DNA of 43,127 nucleotides from positions 1 to 43,127 of the forward strand of contig SKIZ01000123.1 of the NCBI GenBank assembly GCA_007116135.1, given 5' to 3'. The position numbers were made by a program, and so were the translations under genes. Below are positions 1 to 7,191 of the stretch, piece after piece (position 1 is the first letter of the stretch; every line of letters begins with the position of its first letter). The stretch is from Burkholderiaceae bacterium (GTDB lineage Bacteria > Pseudomonadota > Gammaproteobacteria > Burkholderiales > Burkholderiaceae_B). Under the pieces are notes generated by a model. That model ran no database searches and had not been told where the DNA came from. It saw only the letters and a program-made list of their open reading frames with translations.

Positions 1-398
1 AATAACCAGAAGCTGAAGTTATTCATCCGCGCAAATGCCATGTCCGAGGCACCGATTTGCATCGGAATCATCCAGTTGGCGAAACCAACAAATGCCGGCA
101 TGATTGCGCCAAACACCATAATGAGGCCGTGCATGGTGGTGAATTGGTTAAACAGCTCCGGCTGGAAGAACTGGATGCCGGGCATAAACAATTCAGTGCG
201 TAAAAGCAGCGCCAAAATGCCGCCCTGCAAGAACATGACGAAAGCAAAAATCAGGTACATCGTACCGATGTCTTTGTGGTTGGTTGCAAACAGCCACCTG
301 CGCCACCCATGCGGCATGCCGTGGGCATGGTCATCATGATGACCGTGGTCGATGTCTTCGCCTTTACCCGGAATGTTGTCAACGGTTACGCTACTCAT
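1..398 (-). CDS. coxA: Cytochrome c oxidase subunit I, N-terminal part (cut by window edge)
   Basis: This is the first ~132 codons of the haem-copper subunit of the aa3-type terminal oxidase, an inner-membrane proton pump. The start is ATG at 398-396 with AGGAG just upstream. After a histidine-rich cytosolic N-terminus (His18, 20, 21, 24, 26, 30), the sequence WRRWLFATNHKDIGTMYL is the typical start of subunit I, followed by the first transmembrane helix and the QPELFNQFTTMHG stretch, whose His is a conserved low-spin haem ligand. The frame stays open to base 1. It follows coxB on the same strand, the usual coxB-coxA order. The metal ligands of the binuclear centre lie beyond the window. The family call is very safe. 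Confidence 0.95.
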   Translation of the reverse strand, partial: MSSVTVDNIPGKGEDIDHGHHDDHAHGMPHGWRRWLFATNHKDIGTMYLIFAFVMFLQGGILALLLRTELFMPGIQFFQPELFNQFTTMHGLIMVFGAIMPAFVGFANWMIPMQIGASDMAFARMNNFSFWL

Positions 399-496
399 GC
401 TTCTCTCCTGACTGCCTTGTGGCGGGCCTTTGCCGCGCAGGTTGAATTTTTCACTATCTTATCTAACAAATATGTACCAATAAAACCGTCGCTGCA

Positions 497-1648
497 CTAT
501 CGTGCCTGGCGAACGTCTATCGGCTGCACCACAGGATCTGTGCCGCCACCGGCGTTAGCCCACGACTGACGGGTGTAGGTGATGACGCTCGCTATCTCAA
601 CGTCACTCAGGTTTGCATAGGACTGCATCGCTGTTCCAGCACGACCGTTTAGCATGATTTCGATGTTTTCTGCCATCGGACCCATCACGATAGGGCTGTC
701 GACCAATGCTGGAAATGCCGGAGCCAAACCTTGGCCGGTGGCCTGATGGCAAGCAATACACTGCGAGTTGTAAACACTTTGGCCTCGGGCTACGAGCTCG
801 TCGACATCCCAGGCAACCGTTGGGTCTTCGGCCGTCGCTACCAAGGCGGCTTGCTGTTGTTGGGCCCACGCGAAGTAGTCGTCCTGAGACAATACTTCAA
901 CAACGATTGGCATAAAGGCGTGATCCTTGCCACAGAGTTCAGCACACTGACCACGGTAGGTGCCTACCTGTTCGGCTCTAAACCAAGTGTCACGCAGGAA
1001 ACCGGGGATGGCATCTTGCTTGACGCCAAAGTCAGGCACCATCCAGGAGTGAATCACATCAGCGGCCGTGACGACGACCCGCACTTTCTGGCCAACCGGG
1101 ACCACAAGCGGGTTATCCACCTCCATGAGATAGAACTCACCTTTGGGTTCGCGGTTTTCAATTTGAGCCCGGGGGGTGCTCAGGGTAGATAAGAAATTGA
1201 TGCCTTGAGCTGGCCCATCGATGTACTCATAACCCCATTTCCATTGGTAGCCCGTGACCTTGACCGTCATATCGGCCCCGGACGTGTCTTTCATCGCCAC
1301 AACCGTGCGGGTTGCAGGCAGGGCCATGCCGATCACGATGAGAAACGGGATGACGGTCCACGCGATTTCAACTTTGACGTTTTCATGGAACGTTGCAGGC
1401 TTTGCCCCTTTCGATTTTCTGTGTGCCCAGATCGAATAGAACATGACACCAAAGACGCCAACAAAAATCACCAGGCAAATGATGAGCATCATCCAGTGCA
1501 GCCACGCTATATCGCTGGCTATTTGAGTCACGCCCGTGGTCAAGTTGAGCTGATTGACAGCAGGACCGCCTGGCATGTCAACACGCTGCGCGTTGGCAAG
1601 ACCGCTGACTAGCAGCGCACAGGCAGGCAGTAACCCCTTGAACTTCAT
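497..1648 (-). CDS. coxB: Cytochrome c oxidase subunit II with fused cytochrome c domain
   Basis: This subunit accepts electrons from cytochrome c through the CuA centre and passes them to subunit I. The 383-residue product has a signal peptide, two transmembrane helices (about residues 52-75 and 95-117) and a periplasmic cupredoxin domain. CuA ligands are visible in CAELCGKDHAFM near residues 235-246, with the upstream His in VIHSW near residue 200. A C-terminal cytochrome c domain carries CIACH near residues 297-301, so this is the caa3-like fused form common in betaproteobacteria. GTG 1657 and ATG 1651 are also in frame, but GAGGTG at 1660-1655 gives the best spacing to ATG 1648. It lies 98 bases upstream of coxA, probably cotranscribed. 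Confidence 0.95.
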   Translation of the reverse strand: MKFKGLLPACALLVSGLANAQRVDMPGGPAVNQLNLTTGVTQIASDIAWLHWMMLIICLVIFVGVFGVMFYSIWAHRKSKGAKPATFHENVKVEIAWTVIPFLIVIGMALPATRTVVAMKDTSGADMTVKVTGYQWKWGYEYIDGPAQGINFLSTLSTPRAQIENREPKGEFYLMEVDNPLVVPVGQKVRVVVTAADVIHSWMVPDFGVKQDAIPGFLRDTWFRAEQVGTYRGQCAELCGKDHAFMPIVVEVLSQDDYFAWAQQQQAALVATAEDPTVAWDVDELVARGQSVYNSQCIACHQATGQGLAPAFPALVDSPIVMGPMAENIEIMLNGRAGTAMQSYANLSDVEIASVITYTRQSWANAGGGTDPVVQPIDVRQAR

Positions 1649-1787
1649 CATGTTCACCTCGAGACAAAGCGCATCTCAGACCACAAATTTGAAACCTAAC
1701 CGAGACTGCCCTCTTCGCTACAACAGCGCGAATAAAACAGCCACCTTCAAATACGTCTGGATTTGTAATTAATCAATGAATCGCATG

Positions 1788-1815
1788 ATTATAACGAAGC
1801 TCGCGCTCACGCCAA
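1788..1815 (-). promoter_or_regulatory. Candidate sigma70 promoter for coxBA
   Basis: On the minus strand a perfect -10 hexamer TATAAT (1793-1788) lies 16 bases after TTGGCG (1815-1810), a 4/6 match to the -35 consensus. It would give a leader of roughly 130-140 bases before coxB. The region 1649-1879 holds no other gene. This is a by-eye call. Confidence 0.55.
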
Positions 1816-1879
1816 ATCGAATGGTTACAATCAGTCTCAGTTCACGGGGTTGTCCTAGCCCCTCTTGAGCAAAGGTCGT

Positions 1880-2671
1880 ATGTCGAGCCCGCATGAAATA
1901 AAGCTTTTTTTAGCAAAACTTCACCTTCTGGCGCAACAGGATCCGGCACCAGGCTCGGTTGCGTTGTCGATTGATAACCTGCCCTGTGGCCATGTCAGCC
2001 CGGGTGCCTACGCAGTCATTGCTCGAGGCTGGCCGCAACTGGTCTTAGCCGACAGGATTGAGTTGGGCTCAGGCCCCGATCTAACCGAGCGTCTCGAGCC
2101 AGTTGCTCGGGCTATCTTTGAGGCGGGTTGTGCCGGACGATGGCGCGGTGAGCCGCTCGATTTGTGGTGTGGTGACAACGCTGTCGGTGCGATCGAGCGC
2201 GGTGTTGTGCGGTCACTGGGCCTATTGACCCGCGCTGTGCATTTGAATGCATGGTCAGATGCGGGTCATTTATGGGTGGCCCGTCGCGCGCTCGATAAAG
2301 CAACTGACCCCGGCCTGTGGGACACCCTGGTGGGCGGCTTGGTGGGTTACGGCGAGACAGACGACTTGGCCCTAGAGCGCGAGAGCTTTGAAGAGGCCGG
2401 TCTGAGTGTTGCGCACATGGCCGCGCGCGAACCCCTCAAAAGCATCTTTCGCATGCGCCGCCGGGTGTCAGAGGGTTATCAGTTTGAGGAGGTGCTGACG
2501 GCTGATTGCGTGTTGGATGCGCAGGTGGTGCCGAAAAATCAGGACGGTGAAGTGATGCAAATTAGCTGCTTGCCGGCAACGCAAGTTGCCGCGATGCTGC
2601 TCGATGATCTTTTCACCGTTGAGGCAGGCATTGTTATTGCCCAGAGCTTGTTGGCGCGCTGGCCCGACTGA
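1880..2671 (+). CDS. DUF4743-containing Nudix hydrolase
   Basis: This 263-residue protein has an N-terminal DUF4743-like half (about residues 1-115) and a C-terminal Nudix domain. The Nudix box G-x5-E-x7-RE-x2-EE-x-G-L is complete at residues 153-175 (GLVGYGE, then RESFEEAGL), so the Mg2+-binding helix looks intact. Such proteins resemble the thiamin diphosphate/thiamin-related Nudix hydrolases of fungi and bacteria, but the substrate cannot be read from sequence. ATG 1880 is chosen because AAGG lies just upstream; an in-frame TTG at 1865 would add five residues. The 3' end overlaps the convergent antiporter gene by 38 bases. It appears to be a single-gene unit. Confidence 0.85.
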   Translation: MSSPHEIKLFLAKLHLLAQQDPAPGSVALSIDNLPCGHVSPGAYAVIARGWPQLVLADRIELGSGPDLTERLEPVARAIFEAGCAGRWRGEPLDLWCGDNAVGAIERGVVRSLGLLTRAVHLNAWSDAGHLWVARRALDKATDPGLWDTLVGGLVGYGETDDLALERESFEEAGLSVAHMAAREPLKSIFRMRRRVSEGYQFEEVLTADCVLDAQVVPKNQDGEVMQISCLPATQVAAMLLDDLFTVEAGIVIAQSLLARWPD

Positions 2672-5162
2672 CCGCCTCAGCATTTCCGACTTGAAGGGCG
2701 TGGTGTCTTTGCTTGGCAACCACTTCAATGGCTTGGCGCAATTGAGCATCTTTTTCCAACAGCACTTTGAAGTCTCTTGCCGTTAACTCAAGCAGCCGCG
2801 TATAACCTAGCGAGCGAACTTCGACGTCTGGCGTGGTCTCGTCAATTAGCAATAGCTCACCAAAAAACTCGCCCGACCCAAGCTCGACGTGTGTGGCGTC
2901 GGGCAACAGCATTGATACTGCGCCCGAGGCAACAAAATAAAGAGCCGGCGTTGTCTTGCCTGGGCCTTGAATCAGCTGACCGGGCAGTGCCAGACGACTA
3001 CGAAGCTTTTGCGTTAACCGAGCGAGGATCTCATCGGGCAAATCAGCTAGCAAAGGCACCTTGTGCACAAGCGTACTTGGCGAGAGCTCGATATCGATGG
3101 GCGGTGGCTTTTCAAGAAACGCCCAGCGTTCATCGAGCTGGGCCAGCAGCGAATCGTAGACCTCAGGACTGATGATCGATTCCTCAAGCATTTTGCGATA
3201 ACGGCTGCGCTCGAGCGTGCGCGCAAGCCGCCCCAAATAACTCTGCTCGAGCCATTCTGCATAGTGAGGATACTGTAGCCGCAGTGCCTGCATGTTGTCT
3301 TCGATGCGCGCTAGCCGTTTACGCAAACCATCTTCAATGGCTAGCGCCGTTTCGTCACCTAGCATCGGTTGAATATGTTTTGCCGTGAAGGCGATTAACC
3401 GACGTGTTACCCAGCGCCAGCCAACGAGCTCGACAAACCGCTGACCAAGCTCGCGTCCAAGCCAGCCATGAAAGCCAAAGACTCGTTGCAGACGCATGAC
3501 GATCTTAAAGCGAGCCGAGTAACGCAGCGCGCGCCGGATCGATTTATCAAACCCGGCCATGCCGTCGACTTTGACATCGTCCTCCATGCGCTCGGAAATC
3601 GATAACAGCCGCTCGGCTGTGCGCCGGTCAAAGCCTTGTTCGCCCAACCCAACCAGGATAAATTCACTTTGGCGTTGCGCCAAGACCGACAGCCCAAGAC
3701 GCAGGCGGTCACCCGGTTCAAACTGCTCAATGTGACGGTCCGTGATGTTCTCGATACTGCCCTCGAAAACCTGACTGATTCTTTGACGAGCCTGGCGACT
3801 GATTCGTTCATCTAGTGCGATGCGATCGGTCTCGGCCTGTAAGTCGTTGACCGTCACAACCACGGCCTGATTTCGCATGGCTTGTTCAAGAGGAGAAAGC
3901 GTATTTAGATCAAGCAAGCGGATAAGCGGGCGCAAAGTCATCCCGTTTAGCAACAAGGTGGCCAACACAAAGCCTGTCACGCCCACAGCGATAAAGTTGC
4001 TGATCTCATCTGACAGCATCTCGTGTTCAGTGACTGCCAAGGCAAGCGCCAAGGACAGTGCGCCGCGCAGCCCACCCCAGCAAATGACTGCTTTATAGCG
4101 CTGGTCGACTTGTGTGCCTGCGGTGGCTGTGACCAGCGGTAGCAACCCATAGACGGTGATCGCACGCGCCAGCAGGGCTGCCAGCATTGCCATAATGACC
4201 ACCAGAAGGTCATGCCAGCTCGCGTGCGCCAGCATTCGCGGAATCGTCAGTGCGGCAAACAAGAAGATGAGCGAGGTGGCCAGAAACCCGAATTGCCGCC
4301 ACGATTGCGCGAGCGCATACGATGTCGTTTGCGTCATCCGGGTGCGCCCAACCGAGGAAACGACAAGTCCGGCGACCACCGTAGACACGACGCCGGATAA
4401 GCCCAGAAAATGTTCCGGAATGATGTAGGCCAGGTAGGCCGTGGCAATGGTCAGCGAGATTTCGGCAGTCGGCCACCCGCGCAAAGCGGGTAATGCGACA
4501 CAAGCCATGCGACCAATGACGTACCCGCTGATGGCACCACCAATGAGCAGCACCAAGAAACTGCCTGCTACGCCACCGATACTAAAGGTGCCAGAGGACG
4601 TATGCGAGGCCAGGCCAATCAGAACGCTAAACAGAGCAATGGCGGCGGCGTCATTGAGCAGACTTTCGCCCTCAACAATCGTGGTTAGCCGCTTGGGCGC
4701 ACCGACTTCTTTGAAAATGCTGACAACGGCGGCCGGGTCGGTGGTGGCGATGATTGCGCCAAGCAGCAAACAGACCGCGAGCCCATAGCCTGAAATCAAT
4801 GAGACACCCAGACCCACGAAGGCGGTGCAGATGACTACCGCGATAACGGCTAAAAGCAAGATAGGGCCCAGATCGTTGATCAAGCCACGCACATTGGTGT
4901 TTAGAGCCGTCTCAAATAGCAATATCGGCAAAAAAATCACCAAAATCGTCTCGGACGGTATTTCAAAGGCTTGTAAGCTCTCCAAGGCATCACCGAGCCA
5001 ACCTGGAGCCCAGTCGTGGACATGGCTGAGATAACCGAGGACACTGCCTGCCAGTAGCAACAAAAGGGTCGAAGGAATGCGCATTGCACTTGCCAAGGGT
5101 GACAAGAAGCAAATCAGGACTAAGAGCCCTGCTAGAGAGAAGACGATTAGATCGACGGTCAT
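2634..5162 (-). CDS. CPA1 cation/proton antiporter with C-terminal cNMP-binding domain
   Basis: This 842-residue protein is predicted to exchange Na+ or K+ for H+ at the inner membrane. The first ~400 residues are strongly hydrophobic with about 12 helices and carry the CPA1 (NhaP/NHE) signature: TTDPAAVVSIFKEVG followed by EGESLLNDAAA. A long hydrophilic region (about 410-690) follows. The last ~120 residues form a cyclic-nucleotide-binding domain, with GEFFGELLLIDET and a downstream VRSLGYTRLL resembling the phosphate-binding cassette FGE...R. NHE-type antiporters with CNB domains are known, including sperm NHE. The ligand may be cAMP or c-di-GMP; this is inference. A perfect palindrome abuts the ATG at 5162, and no Shine-Dalgarno is visible. 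Confidence 0.9.
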   Translation of the reverse strand: MTVDLIVFSLAGLLVLICFLSPLASAMRIPSTLLLLLAGSVLGYLSHVHDWAPGWLGDALESLQAFEIPSETILVIFLPILLFETALNTNVRGLINDLGPILLLAVIAVVICTAFVGLGVSLISGYGLAVCLLLGAIIATTDPAAVVSIFKEVGAPKRLTTIVEGESLLNDAAAIALFSVLIGLASHTSSGTFSIGGVAGSFLVLLIGGAISGYVIGRMACVALPALRGWPTAEISLTIATAYLAYIIPEHFLGLSGVVSTVVAGLVVSSVGRTRMTQTTSYALAQSWRQFGFLATSLIFLFAALTIPRMLAHASWHDLLVVIMAMLAALLARAITVYGLLPLVTATAGTQVDQRYKAVICWGGLRGALSLALALAVTEHEMLSDEISNFIAVGVTGFVLATLLLNGMTLRPLIRLLDLNTLSPLEQAMRNQAVVVTVNDLQAETDRIALDERISRQARQRISQVFEGSIENITDRHIEQFEPGDRLRLGLSVLAQRQSEFILVGLGEQGFDRRTAERLLSISERMEDDVKVDGMAGFDKSIRRALRYSARFKIVMRLQRVFGFHGWLGRELGQRFVELVGWRWVTRRLIAFTAKHIQPMLGDETALAIEDGLRKRLARIEDNMQALRLQYPHYAEWLEQSYLGRLARTLERSRYRKMLEESIISPEVYDSLLAQLDERWAFLEKPPPIDIELSPSTLVHKVPLLADLPDEILARLTQKLRSRLALPGQLIQGPGKTTPALYFVASGAVSMLLPDATHVELGSGEFFGELLLIDETTPDVEVRSLGYTRLLELTARDFKVLLEKDAQLRQAIEVVAKQRHHALQVGNAEAVSRASAPTSSGQ

Positions 5163-5182
5163 AGCCGGTATAGTACCGGCTA
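5162..5182. repeat. Perfect 9-bp inverted repeat abutting the antiporter start codon
   Basis: TAGCCGGTA (5162-5170), a 3-base loop and TACCGGCTA (5174-5182) form a perfect hairpin. Its last transcribed base on the minus strand is the A of the antiporter ATG (5162-5160), so it covers the position where a ribosome-binding site should be. It also lies just downstream of rpoH (stop at 5230) on the same strand but lacks a following U-run, which argues against a simple terminator. It could act as an operator or a translational block. Confidence 0.6.
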
Positions 5183-5229
5183 ATTAATTTAGCTCTTCGC
5201 TAGCTCGGTACGCTTTCGTGCGTTTGATC

Positions 5230-6120
5230 TCACGCCGGCGCGAGATGGGTGCGCATCTTTTTCATGGCCGCGACTTCAATCTGTCGAACCCTTTCGGCTG
5301 ACACCCCGAACTCTTTGGCCAGGTCGTGCAAGGTCGCACCGCCGTCGTCGCTAAGCCACCGCGCCTGGACAATTCGGCGTGAGCGCTCATCGAGTGTGGC
5401 TAGCGCCTCATTTAAGCCGGCGCCTTGCTGATGAGCCTGATCTTGCTGATCCAGCATTTCAGTTGGGTCGTATTGCCCCTGGTCTGACAAGAAGTCAATG
5501 GGACTAAAACCATCTTCGTCCTCGGCGCTGCCTTGTAGCGAGAACTCACGGCCTGACATGCGTACTTCCATCTCGCGCACGTCCTTCGATTTGACAGACA
5601 GTTCGCTGGCGATCTGGTCGACTGCCGCAGTGTCGAGGCTGGCGCCATCGGGTCGTAGGCGGCGCAAGTTAAAAAACAACTTGCGTTGGGCTTTGGTTGT
5701 CGCAACCTTGACCAAGCGCCAGTTGCGAATGATGAATTCATGGATCTCTGCCTTGATCCAGTGCACGGCAAAAGACACTAGGCGCACGCCGCGCTCGGGG
5801 TCAAACCGCTTGACGGCCTTCATAAGCCCGATATTGCCTTCTTGAATCAGGTCCGCATGGGCCAGCCCATAGCCAAGGTACTGGCGCGCAATGGAGACGA
5901 CTAGACGCAGGTGCGATTCGATAAGCTGCCTAGCGGCTTCGAGGTCATTTTTCTGCTGCAAGCGCTGCGCTAACTCGTGCTCTTGGTCGGCGCTCAAAAC
6001 CGGCAGTCGATTGACCGCGCCAATGTAAGCTTCAATCGAGCCCAGCGCACCGGGGTTCGCGATAGCCGTCGAAAGGGCGCTCGGCGAAGGGGTCAACTCT
6101 GTAGAAACGGCTGTTAGCAT
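5230..6120 (-). CDS. rpoH: Heat-shock sigma factor sigma32 (RpoH)
   Basis: RpoH directs RNA polymerase to heat-shock promoters. The 296-residue product matches the family along its length: an N-terminal region 1.2 (SIEAYIGAVNRLPVLSADQE), the region 2 core LIQEGNIGLMKAVKRFDPE, the RpoH-box-like QRKLFFNLRRLR, and region 4 ending in ERVRQIEVAAMKKMR. ATG at 6120 is preferred because AGGAG lies 11 bases before it; ATG at 6147 would add nine residues but has no ribosome-binding site. A perfect CIRCE operator lies upstream at 6191-6217, so HrcA repression is expected in addition to post-translational control. The antiporter gene follows on the same strand after 67 bases. Confidence 0.95.
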   Translation of the reverse strand: MLTAVSTELTPSPSALSTAIANPGALGSIEAYIGAVNRLPVLSADQEHELAQRLQQKNDLEAARQLIESHLRLVVSIARQYLGYGLAHADLIQEGNIGLMKAVKRFDPERGVRLVSFAVHWIKAEIHEFIIRNWRLVKVATTKAQRKLFFNLRRLRPDGASLDTAAVDQIASELSVKSKDVREMEVRMSGREFSLQGSAEDEDGFSPIDFLSDQGQYDPTEMLDQQDQAHQQGAGLNEALATLDERSRRIVQARWLSDDGGATLHDLAKEFGVSAERVRQIEVAAMKKMRTHLAPA

Positions 6121-6190
6121 AGATCGGATGGCTCCTGTTAGCGACATCGTACGGTTTTGATTCGGGTCAAAGGAGAACTTCAGTGAAATA

Positions 6191-6217
6191 TTAGCACTCT
6201 CGAGTAGTGAGTGCTAA
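6191..6217. promoter_or_regulatory. CIRCE element (HrcA operator) upstream of rpoH
   Basis: TTAGCACTC (6191-6199), nine bases, then GAGTGCTAA (6209-6217) is an exact match to the CIRCE consensus TTAGCACTC-N9-GAGTGCTAA bound by the repressor HrcA. On the minus strand the arms also contribute a -35-like TTAGCA (6217-6212) and an extended -10 TGC-TAATAT (TAATAT at 6193-6188) with an 18-base spacer, so HrcA binding would cover a plausible rpoH promoter. The element also sits 113 bases before the divergent RAYT-like gene. hrcA itself is not in the window. Confidence 0.93.
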
Positions 6218-6330
6218 TAAGACCGATGGTCTATAGGGAAGTTCCAGCCCAAGCCCCTACTTTTCGCAATGACAGGGGTAAGGTTTAGCCGGCTAGTTTC
6301 GGTTTGTGTCTGTCGTTTTAATGATCTGCT

Positions 6331-7074
6331 ATGCGATTGCCTCGTCTTTACGCCCCCTATGAAGTTCAACTGATCGAAGTGCGGTTTGCTGACTGCGTCG
6401 AACAGGCGTGGTCAAAGAGAGATGGGCCGCTGATGCTTGACCAGGTGTCGCGCTGGCTTGGTCAACAGGCGTCGAGTCACGAGTTAGCCTTGCATGCATG
6501 GGCTCTGACACCGCGGCGCTTGGTTTTGTTGGCAACGCCTGGCCAGCGCGACGCGAGCTCACGCGTGGTGCAGTCAGTCGGGCGTCGACTCGGCGCTTTG
6601 CTGCGCTCTGGTAGTGTGTTTGCCAACCGATTCAAGAGCACTTTGGTTGACGCAGACTGGGTGCTGCGCGCCCAAGCTTGGGTGGAGTCGGGTCCCGTTT
6701 TGGACGGCTACGCTCCCCGTGCGCTGAGTTGGCGGTGGTCCTCAGCGGTCACACATGTCGGACAGATCGACCCTAAACCGCGTGATTTAGGAGTCGCGTT
6801 GATTGATCACTCGCGTTACTGGGCCTGTGGCAACACGCCCTTTGACCGCCAGGCGTATTACCTCAGCTTACTTGACACTGGCTTGTCGGCATCTGACAGC
6901 CGTCAAATAGAGGCATCTATCGCAGGGCAATGGGCCCTTGGTGACCAGGCTTATTTGCAGCGGATGAGCAAGGTGGCTAACCGGCGGGCGACTGCCGGCC
7001 GTCGAGGCCGCCCAAGAAAAGTGCCCGAGCAAATCGACGGAAACGATGATCCGTCCCCAATTAATCAGAGTTGA
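6331..7074 (+). CDS. RAYT-like (REP-associated tyrosine transposase) homologue with lost catalytic residues
   Basis: This 247-residue protein has the RAYT layout: RLPRLYAP at the start, a Y1-transposase-like body, WRWSSA near 134-139, and a C-terminal WALG...RGRPRK tail. The catalytic motifs do not look functional. Where RAYTs carry the HUH motif in a context like MPNHVHLLVTP, this protein has TPRRLVLLATP at 60-70, so both histidines are replaced (Arg63, Val65). Where the catalytic Tyr precedes ELNPVRAG, it has Trp117 before VESGPV. The frame is intact over 247 codons, which suggests a retained, non-transposing DNA-binding protein rather than decay. It lies between rpoH (divergent) and gltB. 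The alignment is by eye. Confidence 0.8.
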   Translation: MRLPRLYAPYEVQLIEVRFADCVEQAWSKRDGPLMLDQVSRWLGQQASSHELALHAWALTPRRLVLLATPGQRDASSRVVQSVGRRLGALLRSGSVFANRFKSTLVDADWVLRAQAWVESGPVLDGYAPRALSWRWSSAVTHVGQIDPKPRDLGVALIDHSRYWACGNTPFDRQAYYLSLLDTGLSASDSRQIEASIAGQWALGDQAYLQRMSKVANRRATAGRRGRPRKVPEQIDGNDDPSPINQS

Positions 7075-7088
7075 TTCCGTGGGGGATA

Positions 7089-7111
7089 AAAATAGGGACG
7101 CACCCTATTTT
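7089..7111. repeat. REP-like palindrome / hairpin after the RAYT-like gene
   Basis: AAAATAGGG (7089-7097), loop ACGCA, and CCCTATTTT (7103-7111) form a perfect 9-bp hairpin 14 bases after the RAYT-like stop codon. A T-rich tract (7113-7120) follows, so it may double as a rho-independent terminator. AATAGGG/CCCTATT palindromes of this type are familiar next to RAYT genes. A GTGG tetranucleotide lies at 7079-7082, as in REP units, but is a few bases away from the stem. gltB starts 81 bases downstream. Confidence 0.6.
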
Positions 7112-7191
7112 ATTTTTCTTGCTTCAAAAGCCCCTTGGCGTTATTGTCACTTTCCCGCGCTGCAACAAGCCGGGTTAATCGGGAGCTAAGC

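Noticed and set aside
5183-5229. A rho-independent terminator for rpoH
   Set aside because: Only a weak ACGC/GCGT pairing is present and no U-run follows it; the strong palindrome at 5162-5182 also lacks a U-run.
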